62,160 nucleotides of DNA from a virus: positions 1 through 62,160 of IMG/VR virus record IMGVR_UViG_3300032753_000025; one strand, given 5' to 3'. Each line of letters begins with the position of its first letter. Within the stretch, counting starts at the first letter, position 1. Positions 38,312-50,202 of this stretch are shown one piece after another. Below the pieces are notes generated by a model that had not been told where the DNA came from, ran no database searches, and saw only the letters and a program-made list of their open reading frames with translations. The translations under genes were made by a program, and so were the position numbers.

Positions 38312-38809
38312 ATGACAATCTGGAAAGAAATATCTGATCATACTTCATATGAAGTATCTACTTCTGGCGAAGTCAGATTTATTGGTGGATGGAGAAAATT
38401 TGGAAAAACCAAAAGATACGCTCCGCCAAGCATGAGATCGCCTCAGCCTCATTCCGGAGGCTATTTGCAACTTAGACTAAACAAAATAAACTTTTATGTC
38501 CACATTCTTGTGGCAACACATTTTATCCCTAATCCTAATAAACTTCCAGAAGTAAATCATAAGGATGGGAATAAGCATAATAATAATGTCGATAATCTAG
38601 AATGGTGCGATAGAAGAACAAATCAAATTCACAATTCAAGAGAATTAGGAAAAAATAAACACTCAAGGGTCGGAAGAAAAATATCTGAGAAAGAATTTAA
38701 TTCTATAAAAAAAGAAGAAGGATCACTGAAACAAGTTGCAGAAAAATACAACGTAAGCATCACAAGAGTTTTAAGGATACGCAACGGGCTTACTGCCCGT
38801 TGGTATTGA
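38312..38809 (+). CDS. HNH homing endonuclease with NUMOD4, antisense
   Basis: A 165-residue endonuclease on the plus strand, opposite to all late genes. The start IWKEISDHTSYEVSTSGEVR is NUMOD4, the core YLQLRLNKINFYVHILVATHF, EVNHKDGNKHNNNVDNLEW is HNH, and the end (SLKQVAEKYNVSITRVLRIRNG) is a DNA-binding helix. It splits the lysis cassette between holin and endolysin. A possible own promoter is TTGATA, 17 bases, TATGCA just upstream (about 38262-38290). Its codons are A+T-rich relative to neighbours. Confidence 0.9.
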   Translation: MTIWKEISDHTSYEVSTSGEVRFIGGWRKFGKTKRYAPPSMRSPQPHSGGYLQLRLNKINFYVHILVATHFIPNPNKLPEVNHKDGNKHNNNVDNLEWCDRRTNQIHNSRELGKNKHSRVGRKISEKEFNSIKKEEGSLKQVAEKYNVSITRVLRIRNGLTARWY

Positions 38810-38823
38810 TTTTCCTACCTTTG

Positions 38824-38856
38824 GCCCGTGTAGCTGTAGGACTAACCTACACGGGC
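38824..38856. other. Perfect hairpin at the end of the endolysin gene
   Basis: A 10-bp perfect stem GCCCGTGTAG/CTACACGGGC (38824-38833 and 38847-38856) with a 13-base loop. The right arm contains the endolysin stop codon. It lies between the two convergent genes, endolysin and homing endonuclease, and may limit read-through in both directions. No T-run follows either side. Confidence 0.6.
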
Positions 38857-39335
38857 TGCTTGAAATGCATCCCGTCCTTACTTCGCCCCGACCAATCTCC
38901 ACCCCAAACCCAACCCTCATCCTTGAAGGCTTTTACGACTTGTGGGACGTGGGCAAAGTGGGGATCTTGGTCGTGAAAGAAATTTCTGGGAGCATCTAGA
39001 TCAATTGCACAGCCATAGGCGTGCATACTCAAAACAGCGCCCCCACGCATAACACGATAGTTGTATGACCCAGAAAAGACAGAAACGCCCCAGTTGTCGA
39101 TTGTCTTTTGGTCTTTTCCTGCTGCTTCCCAGATAGCCGCGAATACGCGAGACAGGCTGTCGGCGCATTTCTTATTGATAGAAATTGACGTTACAGGCTT
39201 GCCAGCAAAATACATTTTGAAAGGAGGGGAAATCCTTGTCAGGTTCGCCTTTTCCCATTGTGCCGAGGCATTGCCGTTGCGCCCGCGAGGGTTGCCGTAG
39301 TAGCTATCGCACTGTGATTGTAATGGCCAAGTCAT
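38847..39335 (-). CDS. Endolysin, M15-type peptidase
   Basis: A 162-residue peptidoglycan peptidase. Motifs of the M15/VanY type: LSMHAYGCAIDLDAPRN, where H and D bind zinc, and WGGDWSGRSKDGMHFKQPV with the last histidine ligand and the catalytic acid nearby. This would cut the peptide stems of the cell wall. I start at 39335, where the ATG overlaps the stop of the membrane protein upstream (ATGA). Holin and spanins follow beyond the antisense homing endonuclease. Confidence 0.88.
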   Translation of the reverse strand: MTWPLQSQCDSYYGNPRGRNGNASAQWEKANLTRISPPFKMYFAGKPVTSISINKKCADSLSRVFAAIWEAAGKDQKTIDNWGVSVFSGSYNYRVMRGGAVLSMHAYGCAIDLDAPRNFFHDQDPHFAHVPQVVKAFKDEGWVWGGDWSGRSKDGMHFKQPV

Positions 39336-39580
39336 TTGCCCCCCCAAGGTTTGTCTGCTTTTCCGTCCATTTTATCAAAGATCTGCCGCAGCATCTCTTT
39401 TATCTCTTTCATGCCTTCAGAAAACTCGTCCCGCCTAATGTAATTTGTCGGCATTTCTATCTCTATGCGGTGAAGGTCGGCCCTTAATTCTTTAACTGCA
39501 ACCCATAATTCTCTGGCTAACCAGCCTACAACCATTAAAACTGAGCCCGCGACAAGATTAATGATCGTTTGCGGTTCCAT
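39332..39580 (-). CDS. Lysis-associated membrane protein with coiled coil
   Basis: An 82-residue protein with an N-terminal membrane segment (IINLVAGSVLMVVGWLARELW) and a long amphipathic helix (VKELRADLHRIEI, FSEGMKEIKEMLRQIFDKMD). It could be a second holin, an antiholin or an accessory spanin. Its place directly before the endolysin supports a lysis role. Exact function is not clear. Confidence 0.72.
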   Translation of the reverse strand: MEPQTIINLVAGSVLMVVGWLARELWVAVKELRADLHRIEIEMPTNYIRRDEFSEGMKEIKEMLRQIFDKMDGKADKPWGGK

Positions 39581-39581
39581 T

Positions 39582-40694
39582 TTACTCGCCTTTTTCGCCT
39601 AAATACCAAGACAGGTTCTCTTTCAGTCTATCATCTTCAGGGGCTAATTCCAACGCCAAGCGGCCCTGTTCTGCAGCTATTTCCTTTAAACCCATATTCC
39701 ACGCGGCAATAGCGGCAAAGTCGTGCGGCAAATACCCCCAAGAAGCCTCTTCTGTCGTATAAACCAGCTCTCTATGGGTAATACTTAGAGCCCGCATTGC
39801 GGCCCCATAACTTTCAGGCCATTTATTTTGGTCATAATATAATCTGGCTAATGAAACCCACGGTTCTCTTGTATGAGGAGCTTCTGCCGCGGCTCTGTGG
39901 AAACAGGCCTCTGCCGAATAATGGTTATTAAGAGCCTGATAGCACTCTCCCATAATCCGCATCGCATAGCATCTGTCATTGACCCACGTTGCTTCTGGCA
40001 TTTTTAGGTAACGATCAAGAGCATCAATTGCATCCTGATGGCGACCATAAAAATAGAGCTCACGAGCATAATAAAATGCATTTCTTGGGCAGTGAGGATC
40101 TTCTTTTACTGATAGCTCCAAGGTTTCCATATAATGACCCCTACTTTTACTTGGGTCAGGATGATGCGTTATGAGCATAAAGTCTGTGTGCGCCCACACC
40201 TCCTGTATGCGGAGGTCTGCCCTTATGTGCTCGTGGCAGGGATGGTGCCAGTAATAGCCGTGGCGGGCGTGGATTTTTTCTGAGTAAAAAACTATGCCGC
40301 AACTCCAATCAAATTTATAACGAAGATGCGTTGTCCCCGGTGTCCATACGCGCTCAATTTCCTCCCGCCACCCCGGCTCCATAATCTCATCGGCATCTAA
40401 ACAAATACAAATATCTATATCTCTAGGAATAAGAGCAATAGAGGCGTTTCTGGCGTGGTCAAAGCGCCAAGGCGTGATACAGATATTATGGGTCTGAACA
40501 CCACATTCTTTTGCTATTTCTACTGTTCTGTCAGTGCTCCCAGTATCAGCTATCAAGAGTAAGTCAGCATCTTTTGCCGAAGATGCCCATCTTTTTATAA
40601 ACATCTCTTCATTTTTGGTGATCGTATAAACGCAGATTTTTAGAGGCTTTTTCTCTGGCAAAATCTCTGTAGCGGTTAATTCTAATATCTCCAT
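39582..40694 (-). CDS. GT-A glycosyltransferase with TPR-like tail
   Basis: A 370-residue protein. The N-terminal domain is a family 2 glycosyltransferase: ICVYTITKNEEMFIKRW, LIADTGSTDRTVEIAKE, FDHARNASI and ICLDADEIM with the DxD metal site. The C-terminal half has TPR-like helices (AFYYARELYFYGRHQDAIDAL, CYQALNNHYSAEACFHRAA). It may transfer sugar to a host surface glycan or to a virion protein. It is followed upstream by a methyltransferase and a second glycosyltransferase, forming a compact cassette inside the late operon. Confidence 0.86.
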   Translation of the reverse strand: MEILELTATEILPEKKPLKICVYTITKNEEMFIKRWASSAKDADLLLIADTGSTDRTVEIAKECGVQTHNICITPWRFDHARNASIALIPRDIDICICLDADEIMEPGWREEIERVWTPGTTHLRYKFDWSCGIVFYSEKIHARHGYYWHHPCHEHIRADLRIQEVWAHTDFMLITHHPDPSKSRGHYMETLELSVKEDPHCPRNAFYYARELYFYGRHQDAIDALDRYLKMPEATWVNDRCYAMRIMGECYQALNNHYSAEACFHRAAAEAPHTREPWVSLARLYYDQNKWPESYGAAMRALSITHRELVYTTEEASWGYLPHDFAAIAAWNMGLKEIAAEQGRLALELAPEDDRLKENLSWYLGEKGE

Positions 40695-40707
40695 TTTAAT
40701 CCCCTAA

Positions 40708-41232
40708 TTATTCAGGTTTAATCCAATACCAGACGTCATTATCTGTTTGTGAAATAGTTGCACCAACAGACGCGGCAAATTCATTAACGGCGCGATTTAC
40801 GCCTTCAATGACGTTGTAATCGTGGCCAGAAAAAACGCCGCCTTTTTTGATTTTTGGGTAATAGTTCTGGCAATCCTTCAAGACTTGGTCGTAGGTGTGA
40901 AGTCCGTCAATGAAGATAAAATCAAATGCCTCATTTGGAAGCATAGGTGCGGCATCGTCTGACAGCATTCTGTGGTGTATTATTCTATCTCTGTATAAAA
41001 ATGTATTGTTGAGAAAGAATTGATATGTCCAATTTCTTTCGTTTGGAGTTAATATATTTCCGTCCCAATCTTCATAAGCAAAATATGGATCAATTCCGTG
41101 CAGGACAAGTCCGGGCAGGTTTTTAAATAAGTGCTGTGTCGTCTCACCGCGATTAAGTCCTATCTCAATGCCGATAAGGTCGATTTTATAAGACAATACG
41201 GATGGCAAGCCTATTCCAGATATAAAACTCAT
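40708..41232 (-). CDS. SAM-dependent methyltransferase
   Basis: A 174-residue class I methyltransferase. IGIEIGLNRGETTQHL is motif I and VLHGIDPYFAYED and FDFIFIDGLHTYDQVLKD mark the SAM-binding core of the small sugar/natural-product type (Methyltransf_24); KIKKGGVFSGHDY follows. It lies between two glycosyltransferase genes, so its substrate is probably a sugar. Confidence 0.84.
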   Translation of the reverse strand: MSFISGIGLPSVLSYKIDLIGIEIGLNRGETTQHLFKNLPGLVLHGIDPYFAYEDWDGNILTPNERNWTYQFFLNNTFLYRDRIIHHRMLSDDAAPMLPNEAFDFIFIDGLHTYDQVLKDCQNYYPKIKKGGVFSGHDYNVIEGVNRAVNEFAASVGATISQTDNDVWYWIKPE

Positions 41233-41237
41233 TTTAT

Positions 41238-41846
41238 TTACCTCTTAAAAATGGCCACATATTCTGGCCTATTAATCTCAATCCAATTTATAGCGTCGAG
41301 ATATAATTGATATATATCTGATCCCACGGTTTGAGATCCTGCATGATGCACATACGCCCTAGAGGCGTAGTTCGCAAATCCCCTCCTGTTTAAATCCTCA
41401 CACATTAAATCGTCTGAAAACCAGTTTGTGTTAGGGAACTGAGCGGCTTCAAAAGCATGTTTTGAAACCCAAGCAAATAAGGGAGATACGGCCTGAGATC
41501 TGATGCACTTATCTAAGGGATTATATCTAATATTTTGTATATTTCTGACATTATCAGAGCAAGCGGCAACGAGACCAAGGAGCTTGCCGTGATGGTCTTT
41601 TAGCATTTCAACATCTTCTATCAATGTCTCATAGGTATTTGGATTTAATACCACGTCATCATTAGCAATGATTATTTCATCGTAATCTTTAAAAGCTTGA
41701 GCCATTGCGTGGTTATAACACTCGCCAAAAGTCGAGCGTTCAACGTGATGAGATATAAGTTGAGACTGGGGCGCATACGCCTTAACGCTTGCCTCTAATA
41801 CAGGCAGGCACTTACCGGATACGGTGCAAACAACAATCGGTAGCAT
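41238..41846 (-). CDS. Glycosyltransferase-like protein
   Basis: A 202-residue protein with a GT-A-like layout: MLPIVVCTVSGKCLPVLEASV, RSTFGECYNHAM, YDEIIIANDDVVLNP with the NDD metal-binding acids, and WFSDDLMCEDLNRRGF. I start at 41846 after AAGGGGGGACTT. It is the first of three sugar-modification genes following the beta-solenoid fibre gene. Confidence 0.8.
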   Translation of the reverse strand: MLPIVVCTVSGKCLPVLEASVKAYAPQSQLISHHVERSTFGECYNHAMAQAFKDYDEIIIANDDVVLNPNTYETLIEDVEMLKDHHGKLLGLVAACSDNVRNIQNIRYNPLDKCIRSQAVSPLFAWVSKHAFEAAQFPNTNWFSDDLMCEDLNRRGFANYASRAYVHHAGSQTVGSDIYQLYLDAINWIEINRPEYVAIFKR

Positions 41847-41871
41847 AAGTCCCCCCTTCAAAGACTATGCA

Positions 41872-44613
41872 TTATGTAAAGAACTGACCGCCTCCAGCAG
41901 TATATACCATTGGCACAAAAATCCACCCTAGATTATTGCCGCCGTTAACATTGCCATTGCTTTGATATGCCCGCCAATAGGCATTTTCATAACCAATACA
42001 ATCCGTAATAGACGTGTAGCTTAAGCTAGATGTCGTCGTGGATACTGGATAAGTAAAGGTATATCGCGTTCCGGGCGTTGAGCTTGAAAGTGTTATAAGG
42101 TTTCCAGCCGTTCCGGCAAGCGTTGCAGCTCCCGTGAAGGTCGTGGTAGTCCCTGCCGTAAATGTGATCGTTGCTGGCTGGGTCGTGTTCGACAGCCCAG
42201 AGAAGCCATTGCTGCCTGTTACCGTCAGCGCGCCAGCACCGCCTTGGTTTAATGTTGCAGCATAAGTAAAACCACCGCCTGCAAAGGTCTTTGCTGTCGC
42301 AGCGGTCATCGTGATGATGCCGGTGCCGGTAGTCGTCAGGTTTGACCCAGAAGCGGTAAAGGCAGATGTAGATGAACCAGAGATAGTCAGCTTGCCGGTA
42401 GTGCCGAAAGATATTGCTCTAGTGCCAGTGCCAGTTGAGCCAAATGTGTTTATCGTTGCTGTGTTATTATTAAGGTCTAATGTTCCGCTTAAATGACCAA
42501 ATGTGCGGGTTGAACCCATTGTAAAATTGTCTTGGAGTTGGAGTGTATTTGATGATGTTCCAGTTCCTAATGTTATTGGAAAATCTAATGTTAAAGCTGC
42601 TGTTGTTATTGTTTGAGTTGCCGTAGCTGCTGCAAATGTCAAAACGCTTGCTGAAGCAGATATAGTCATTCCAGATTTAAATAAAACATTGCCATATGTT
42701 GTTGTTGCAGCGTTTAAATAAAATCCAGTAAATGCCCCCGCGCCAGCATAATAAAAATCAATATTTTTAACATTAGAGCCACCAGCAAAAGTAACAGTGT
42801 CAGAACCCTGTGTAACTATAAATGATACTGCTAAACTTTCACTACCTCCAGATGTTCCGTGGCTAATCGTTCGCGTATTTGCGGTTGAATTGCCCGTAAT
42901 ATAGACATTCGGAGTTCCGGTATAAGTAAAAGCAGCTGTCTGACCAAACGCCCATACAGTAGCATTACCCGCTGTTGATGTGCCTGTAATCGTAATATTG
43001 CCAGCACCAAACGTAATTGAACGAGTGTTTGCGTTTGATGAAGAAAATATCCCCGTCGATAACGTATAGTTACCAGCGCCGTTGTTGGTGAGGTCTAGGG
43101 TACCAGCGGTGAGCGTTGTTGTGAGCGTTGAGCCAACCGTTGTATTTGAAGCAATTGCTACTGTGCCAGTTGGGGCGTTAATTATTAATCCTTGCGTAAA
43201 CACAACACCAGAAGAGTTAATTAATACTGTTTTACCTTGTCCAGAAAAAAACCAAGCCCCTGTTCCAGATAATGTTAGGTTTGAATTAAACGTCAAGTTT
43301 CCATACATAACTGGGCTTGTTGTGCCAGTTGCAAGCGTAATGGCGTTTGTTCTGTAGGTATTAAAATCGAGCGTTCCAATCCACCAAGCGTAAGTAATAG
43401 TAAGCGTATTGCTAGCACTCATACTGTTATTATCGACATAAACAGTATCTTGAGGTAATGGAAAATTAGCCGTTAATCCTCCTGCGGTAGTGGAAGATAA
43501 CGCCCAAATATTAGCCGCTTCCCAAGTCGTAGATGCGCCGCCGGAAACACTTAGATAAACTGTTTTAGCTGTAGCAAAACTAATGTTGCTATTGTTCGTT
43601 CCGTTACCGATATTTGTCCCAGACCAAGGCGCAGATGCTCCCGCAGCAACAATATCTTTGAAATTAACCTGACCAAACGCAGCCATCGTAGCTACAGTTA
43701 AAGTTATCTGTGTGCCTACATTAGATGAATATACGCTTGTTCTAAATCTTGCGTCAGACGGGTTGCCTAATGTTAGAGTTCCGCTAACAGTCTGATTAAC
43801 TGTAAATACTAAATTTCTAGGTGCAGCACCTGAAGCAGCAGTAAATGTTAAATTTGTAAACGTATTAGCACCACTTATTATTGTAGTGCCCAATGCGCCG
43901 GAACTAAACGTCACATTATAAAACGTCTTGCCGTTGCCAGCTAATGTCGGGCTGCCGTTGGAACAGGTAATTGTGGAGGTTCCGGCGTTGAGGGTAAAGC
44001 CGCCTGTAGAACTGTCTGTGTATGGACTAGCACCAGATAACGTAACTGAAGATGCGTTTAGAGCTAATGTTCTGGTATTAGAATTTGCGGCGACTGTTAT
44101 AGAACCAGCAGTTAAAGCATAATTTCCTGTCGAACTTGTATCAAAAGTGCCATTTGTTAATGTTACAGGAAAACCGCTTGTGAATGTCCCTGCTAATGTA
44201 ACTGTTATACCAGCACCAGCTATATTAATAGCGGCGGAAAATGAAACAGAATTTGTGGTAATAGTTCCTGACGCAGAAAAATTTACCTGCGCACTTGTCC
44301 AGTTAGTAATTGCATAATATGTGGATGCTGGGTTTATCCAATTACCGTTTACCGTCAACTGACCAACAGAAGCAGTTCCCGTCAGCGTCATCTTACGCGC
44401 TGCGTTGGTTATCCCACTCGCATCAAACGCGCCGCAAACAGCCGAGGTCGTATCAATCGTAACCGTAAACGTGCCAGCCGCAGAGTTGTTATCAAAAAAC
44501 ACATTGTCTGCGCTAGTAGGAACAGACGCGCCAGAAGACCCGCCAGAGGCCGTTGACCAGCTTGCAGTCGTGTTCCAGTTACCAGTGCCGCCGACCCAAT
44601 AACGATTAGCCAT
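41872..44613 (-). CDS. Large beta-solenoid-like tail fibre or spike
   Basis: A 913-residue protein that opens ANRYWVGGTGNWNTTASWSTASGG, a motif common in surface and phage adhesins, and is then almost wholly Thr/Ser/Asn/Gly/Ala in short strand repeats (for example STGNYALTAGSITVAANSN and related units), as in beta-solenoids. No glycan-hydrolase signature is visible. The C-terminus (GYENAYWRAYQSNGNVNGGNN) looks globular. It probably contacts the host surface. Repeats raise the chance of length variation between relatives. Confidence 0.72.
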   Translation of the reverse strand: MANRYWVGGTGNWNTTASWSTASGGSSGASVPTSADNVFFDNNSAAGTFTVTIDTTSAVCGAFDASGITNAARKMTLTGTASVGQLTVNGNWINPASTYYAITNWTSAQVNFSASGTITTNSVSFSAAINIAGAGITVTLAGTFTSGFPVTLTNGTFDTSSTGNYALTAGSITVAANSNTRTLALNASSVTLSGASPYTDSSTGGFTLNAGTSTITCSNGSPTLAGNGKTFYNVTFSSGALGTTIISGANTFTNLTFTAASGAAPRNLVFTVNQTVSGTLTLGNPSDARFRTSVYSSNVGTQITLTVATMAAFGQVNFKDIVAAGASAPWSGTNIGNGTNNSNISFATAKTVYLSVSGGASTTWEAANIWALSSTTAGGLTANFPLPQDTVYVDNNSMSASNTLTITYAWWIGTLDFNTYRTNAITLATGTTSPVMYGNLTFNSNLTLSGTGAWFFSGQGKTVLINSSGVVFTQGLIINAPTGTVAIASNTTVGSTLTTTLTAGTLDLTNNGAGNYTLSTGIFSSSNANTRSITFGAGNITITGTSTAGNATVWAFGQTAAFTYTGTPNVYITGNSTANTRTISHGTSGGSESLAVSFIVTQGSDTVTFAGGSNVKNIDFYYAGAGAFTGFYLNAATTTYGNVLFKSGMTISASASVLTFAAATATQTITTAALTLDFPITLGTGTSSNTLQLQDNFTMGSTRTFGHLSGTLDLNNNTATINTFGSTGTGTRAISFGTTGKLTISGSSTSAFTASGSNLTTTGTGIITMTAATAKTFAGGGFTYAATLNQGGAGALTVTGSNGFSGLSNTTQPATITFTAGTTTTFTGAATLAGTAGNLITLSSSTPGTRYTFTYPVSTTTSSLSYTSITDCIGYENAYWRAYQSNGNVNGGNNLGWIFVPMVYTAGGGQFFT

Positions 44614-44850
44614 CGACTATAACCTCCGATGGAGGATTAACGATAGCAATCCATTCATCCCAACGACGTTGTTCTTCAGCCTGTATATCGGTAGGCGTCA
44701 TCGCCGCATATTGCTCGGCCAACACAACAATGGCATCGTTTAACGTGTATGTGCCGTCCGTCGCTGAATATGTTATCGACACCAAATTGTTTATCTCCGA
44801 AATAGTTCCGGCTGGATAATCAATCGGATCGTGCGTTGTGAAGTCAACCA

Positions 44851-44851
<1 letters not shown>
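44606..44851 (-). CDS. Small fibre-associated protein
   Basis: An 81-residue acidic protein (DYPAGTISEINNLVSITYSA, IQAEEQRRWDEWIAIVNPP) lying between two fibre genes and overlapping both (1 and 8 bases). The end resembles tail fibre assembly proteins, so it may be a fibre chaperone. Not certain. Confidence 0.6.
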
Positions 44852-47609
<2,758 letters not shown>

Positions 47610-47804
47610 TTATGCCCCCCAATATTGCATGGACAATAATTTATTTATTTTACGTTTTTTGTGACCATTCTTTACAATTAAACTTCTTTCTTTATGCCAA
47701 GAAGAGCGGCCCCTCATATCAAAAGCGCGTTTTTTTGTTCGGCCAATTCCAACATAGAATGGCTCCATATCATCTTCCTTAAAATGGCAATAAACATAAG
47801 CCAT
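47610..47804 (-). pseudogene. Truncated GIY-YIG homing endonuclease remnant
   Basis: A 64-residue frame with AYVYCHFKEDDMEPFYVGIGRTKKRAFDMRGR, the Y-Y and YVGIG pattern of a GIY-YIG nuclease N-terminus, including the arginine of the R-x-x motif. A normal enzyme continues through a conserved Glu and a DNA-binding part; here it ends after a short lysine-rich stretch. It fills the space between two tail genes exactly, its stop next to one and its start overlapping the other. It looks like a decaying homing gene, though a short active form cannot be excluded. Confidence 0.68.
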
Positions 47805-48490
47805 TACCTGAAATACCCACTAATTTGTGGCGAAATATACTGTTGCGCCGTTTCTATGTTCTGAGCTGCAGCTATTGAATAAGCCTCATCAGCGACTGCC
47901 TTTAATGGGAGAGCCTTGTCTGGTGCCCATATCATAGCCAGGCGATACGCTAATCCGTAAGCAAACGCCTCTAGCCATATCGGCGGGATATCTACTTGCT
48001 CCGTGCCATTCATGTTAGCGTCCTGAATGCGCAGAACGCTGTAATACGTTAGTGACGCCTCGTTCCCGTCAGGAACCGGCCAAAGCGTAATGGTTGGAGA
48101 TAAAAGGCGGTCAAACCAAAATACAGTAGGAAATCCTTGCTGCGTTTTATTTGGGTATGACGCGTATTCAGTGCGGCTAATGGGTAAAATAATACGGTCA
48201 GTTGATACGCCGCCTGATGACACTGTGACATAGGCATCCAAAACAACAACTGTATTAGCGGCGACACTATATTGAGACGTTCCTTGCGTTAACGTCTGCG
48301 TCGTTGATGTAACTTGCCAAAGATTAACGCCGCGGTTGCTCCAATTGGCAAACATCATGTTTGTCGCAGTGCGCGACGCGTCGATGTGCTCCTGAAGCAA
48401 TGCCGTAGGGCGAACGCCAATCAGTTGGTAGGCGTAAATGGTGAGTTCGCCGAGCGAAGGATTGAACGTGTATGCGTTCGAGGTCGACAT
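47804..48490 (-). CDS. Head-tail adaptor (P22 gp4-like)
   Basis: A 228-residue protein with ELTIYAYQLIGVRPTALLQEHIDASRTATNMMF, VNLWQVTSTTQTLTQG, and the end helix AVADEAYSIAAAQNIETAQ. This pattern matches podovirus head-completion/adaptor proteins that bind below the portal (P22 gp4 type). It carries aromatic blocks in mid-region. It sits between a fibre and the zinc-ribbon tail protein in the late operon. Confidence 0.78.
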   Translation of the reverse strand: MSTSNAYTFNPSLGELTIYAYQLIGVRPTALLQEHIDASRTATNMMFANWSNRGVNLWQVTSTTQTLTQGTSQYSVAANTVVVLDAYVTVSSGGVSTDRIILPISRTEYASYPNKTQQGFPTVFWFDRLLSPTITLWPVPDGNEASLTYYSVLRIQDANMNGTEQVDIPPIWLEAFAYGLAYRLAMIWAPDKALPLKAVADEAYSIAAAQNIETAQQYISPQISGYFR

Positions 48491-48499
48491 TACTCATCC

Positions 48500-49450
48500 T
48501 TAGTTAGACGCCATTATTACCCAGTTTGTTCCGTCAGACTGTAGCATTGCCCACTTGCCGGCACTAGCAGACAATATTGCTGTTCCGGCTGATGCAGATG
48601 CAATAGGAACGATATTTGATGACGCGCTATCTACAGTAATAGCAGAAATATTCTTAACATAAAGGATTCTGCCCGGATATGCAGAAGCCGAAGGCATTGT
48701 TACTGTGCAATTGTTAGTAGAGAAAATTAAAGAAGAATCGTTTGATACTACCGTATATGTTGTAGACGTTACTGTGCTTGGCTTATTGACAGAAATAGGA
48801 CCAGCAACTGTTAAGAGCGTTGCCGGCGCTGTTGTCCCAACGCCTAAATTGCCCGCGCTTGATAGGCGCATTTTTTCATAAGGTGTCGTTGTTGTTGAGC
48901 CACCTACAGGAAGACCTTGTGTCATAAATACAATGGCAGAAGGCGTCAGTGCAGAGCTCGTTCCTGTTCCAGTAGGTGTTGCATCAACAATAGCAGCTAT
49001 TGCCGTGCTGTAATCAAATCCATTAAATGCATTAGGGCTGGTTGAATTGCTATATGCGCCCCAGCCAAAGTATCCAAGAGTATCCAATACTTGCGTAACT
49101 GCAGGAGATGAATAAGAACCTCTTCCGTAAGAGCTATAAAAGCCCTCACCATATCCCTGAGTATTTATATTCCGTAATTCTGAATAATAGTGGTAGACGC
49201 TACTGTCTTGGTATGAATCAGAATAAAAACCAGACAGGCCAGTTTCTAAAGTTACTTGAAATTGTGCTTGCGGGCTTGATGTTCCGACGCCAACATTGCC
49301 TGTAAAATAAGGCGACGCGCTCATAAATGTCTTGAGCTGAGCCGCCGTTGTCTGGACCGGGCCGACACCTGTAGTCTGAACATTAGGGACGACATCTGTG
49401 GCAGATACAGCTGCACCCGCCGCTAATCCTGATATCGGAAGGTTAGACAT
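48500..49450 (-). CDS. Tail fibre-like protein
   Basis: A 316-residue protein starting NLPISGLAAGAAVSATDVVPNV, a frequent opening of fibre proteins, followed by two GNVGVGTSSPQAQFQV/GNLGVGTTAPATLLTV repeats, the common fibre shaft motif, and a C-terminal Ala/Ser-rich beta domain (TYTVVSNDSSLIFSTNNCTVTMP). Probably trimeric. Confidence 0.75.
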   Translation of the reverse strand: MSNLPISGLAAGAAVSATDVVPNVQTTGVGPVQTTAAQLKTFMSASPYFTGNVGVGTSSPQAQFQVTLETGLSGFYSDSYQDSSVYHYYSELRNINTQGYGEGFYSSYGRGSYSSPAVTQVLDTLGYFGWGAYSNSTSPNAFNGFDYSTAIAAIVDATPTGTGTSSALTPSAIVFMTQGLPVGGSTTTTPYEKMRLSSAGNLGVGTTAPATLLTVAGPISVNKPSTVTSTTYTVVSNDSSLIFSTNNCTVTMPSASAYPGRILYVKNISAITVDSASSNIVPIASASAGTAILSASAGKWAMLQSDGTNWVIMASN

Positions 49451-49462
49451 CTGTTCCCCTTA

Positions 49463-49561
49463 TTAATTTGTTAACCCGCCGCCGACAGATGTCCCAGTCG
49501 TTTGAGTAAGACCCGAACCGTTAGGAAGGCCGGTTGTCGTAGATAGTCCGCCCGTGGCCAT
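49463..49561 (-). CDS. Micro-protein rich in Gly and Thr
   Basis: A 32-residue protein (GGLSTTTGLPNGSG, QTTGTSVGGGLTN), overlapping the upstream gene by TAATG. Its sequence resembles a fibre spacer. It is small but fits exactly between its neighbours. No function can be given. Confidence 0.5.
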   Translation of the reverse strand: MATGGLSTTTGLPNGSGLTQTTGTSVGGGLTN

Positions 49562-50202
49562 TAGTATGGTCCATTACTATCTTGAACAAACGTCGTCGTC
49601 ACTGAACCAGTGCCACTGTTTATAACAACACGGGCATAAACTGGCGCGAACAAGAAGTTTGATTGCTTTGTAGCACTTGCACTAACAACAGCGGTGTCAG
49701 ATGAGTTAACCCAGGTCACTGAACCAATTGCTACAGGATTTGTCGCGCTATTTGGATCATCAAGGGTAGACTGCAGCGTGTAGTTAACAGTGCCGCTTAC
49801 GGTGCATTGAATTGAAATGTTAGACGGAGACCACTCGTCAAAGCGCACCCAACTGCTTCCTGCCACGCCATTTGTGCCGGCAGACGCGCCGCTTGCACTC
49901 GTTGAGCCGCTTGTCTTGATGCTTGTGACGGTAGCAAAGTCGTTATTTGTTGCGACAGAGCTGCCGCTTGTGCCTGTCACTGTCTCAGAAATAACAACAC
50001 CCCAAAACGTCGTGCCCGTAATCGTAAAGGTTATGTACGTATCATTGCCGACGTTGGTAATTAACACACGGCGAGGAACGTCAAGGGTGACAGTAGAGGA
50101 AGTAAGCGTCATATTTGCCGCGCCAGTCACCACCTGGTTGGCGGCAATGCCTACTGCAGAGGCGGCGGCAAGAGGGCCGGCAGTGATAACGATAGGACGC
50201 AT
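49561..50202 (-). CDS. Structural beta-rich protein
   Basis: A 213-residue Thr/Ser/Val/Ala-rich protein (RPIVITAGPLAAASAVGIAANQVV; VDVPRRVLITNVGNDTYITFTI is the fold-like part). Ig-like composition suggests a virion or head-decoration protein. Its ATG overlaps the stop of the small basic gene upstream (TAATG). Confidence 0.65.
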   Translation of the reverse strand: MRPIVITAGPLAAASAVGIAANQVVTGAANMTLTSSTVTLDVPRRVLITNVGNDTYITFTITGTTFWGVVISETVTGTSGSSVATNNDFATVTSIKTSGSTSASGASAGTNGVAGSSWVRFDEWSPSNISIQCTVSGTVNYTLQSTLDDPNSATNPVAIGSVTWVNSSDTAVVSASATKQSNFLFAPVYARVVINSGTGSVTTTFVQDSNGPY

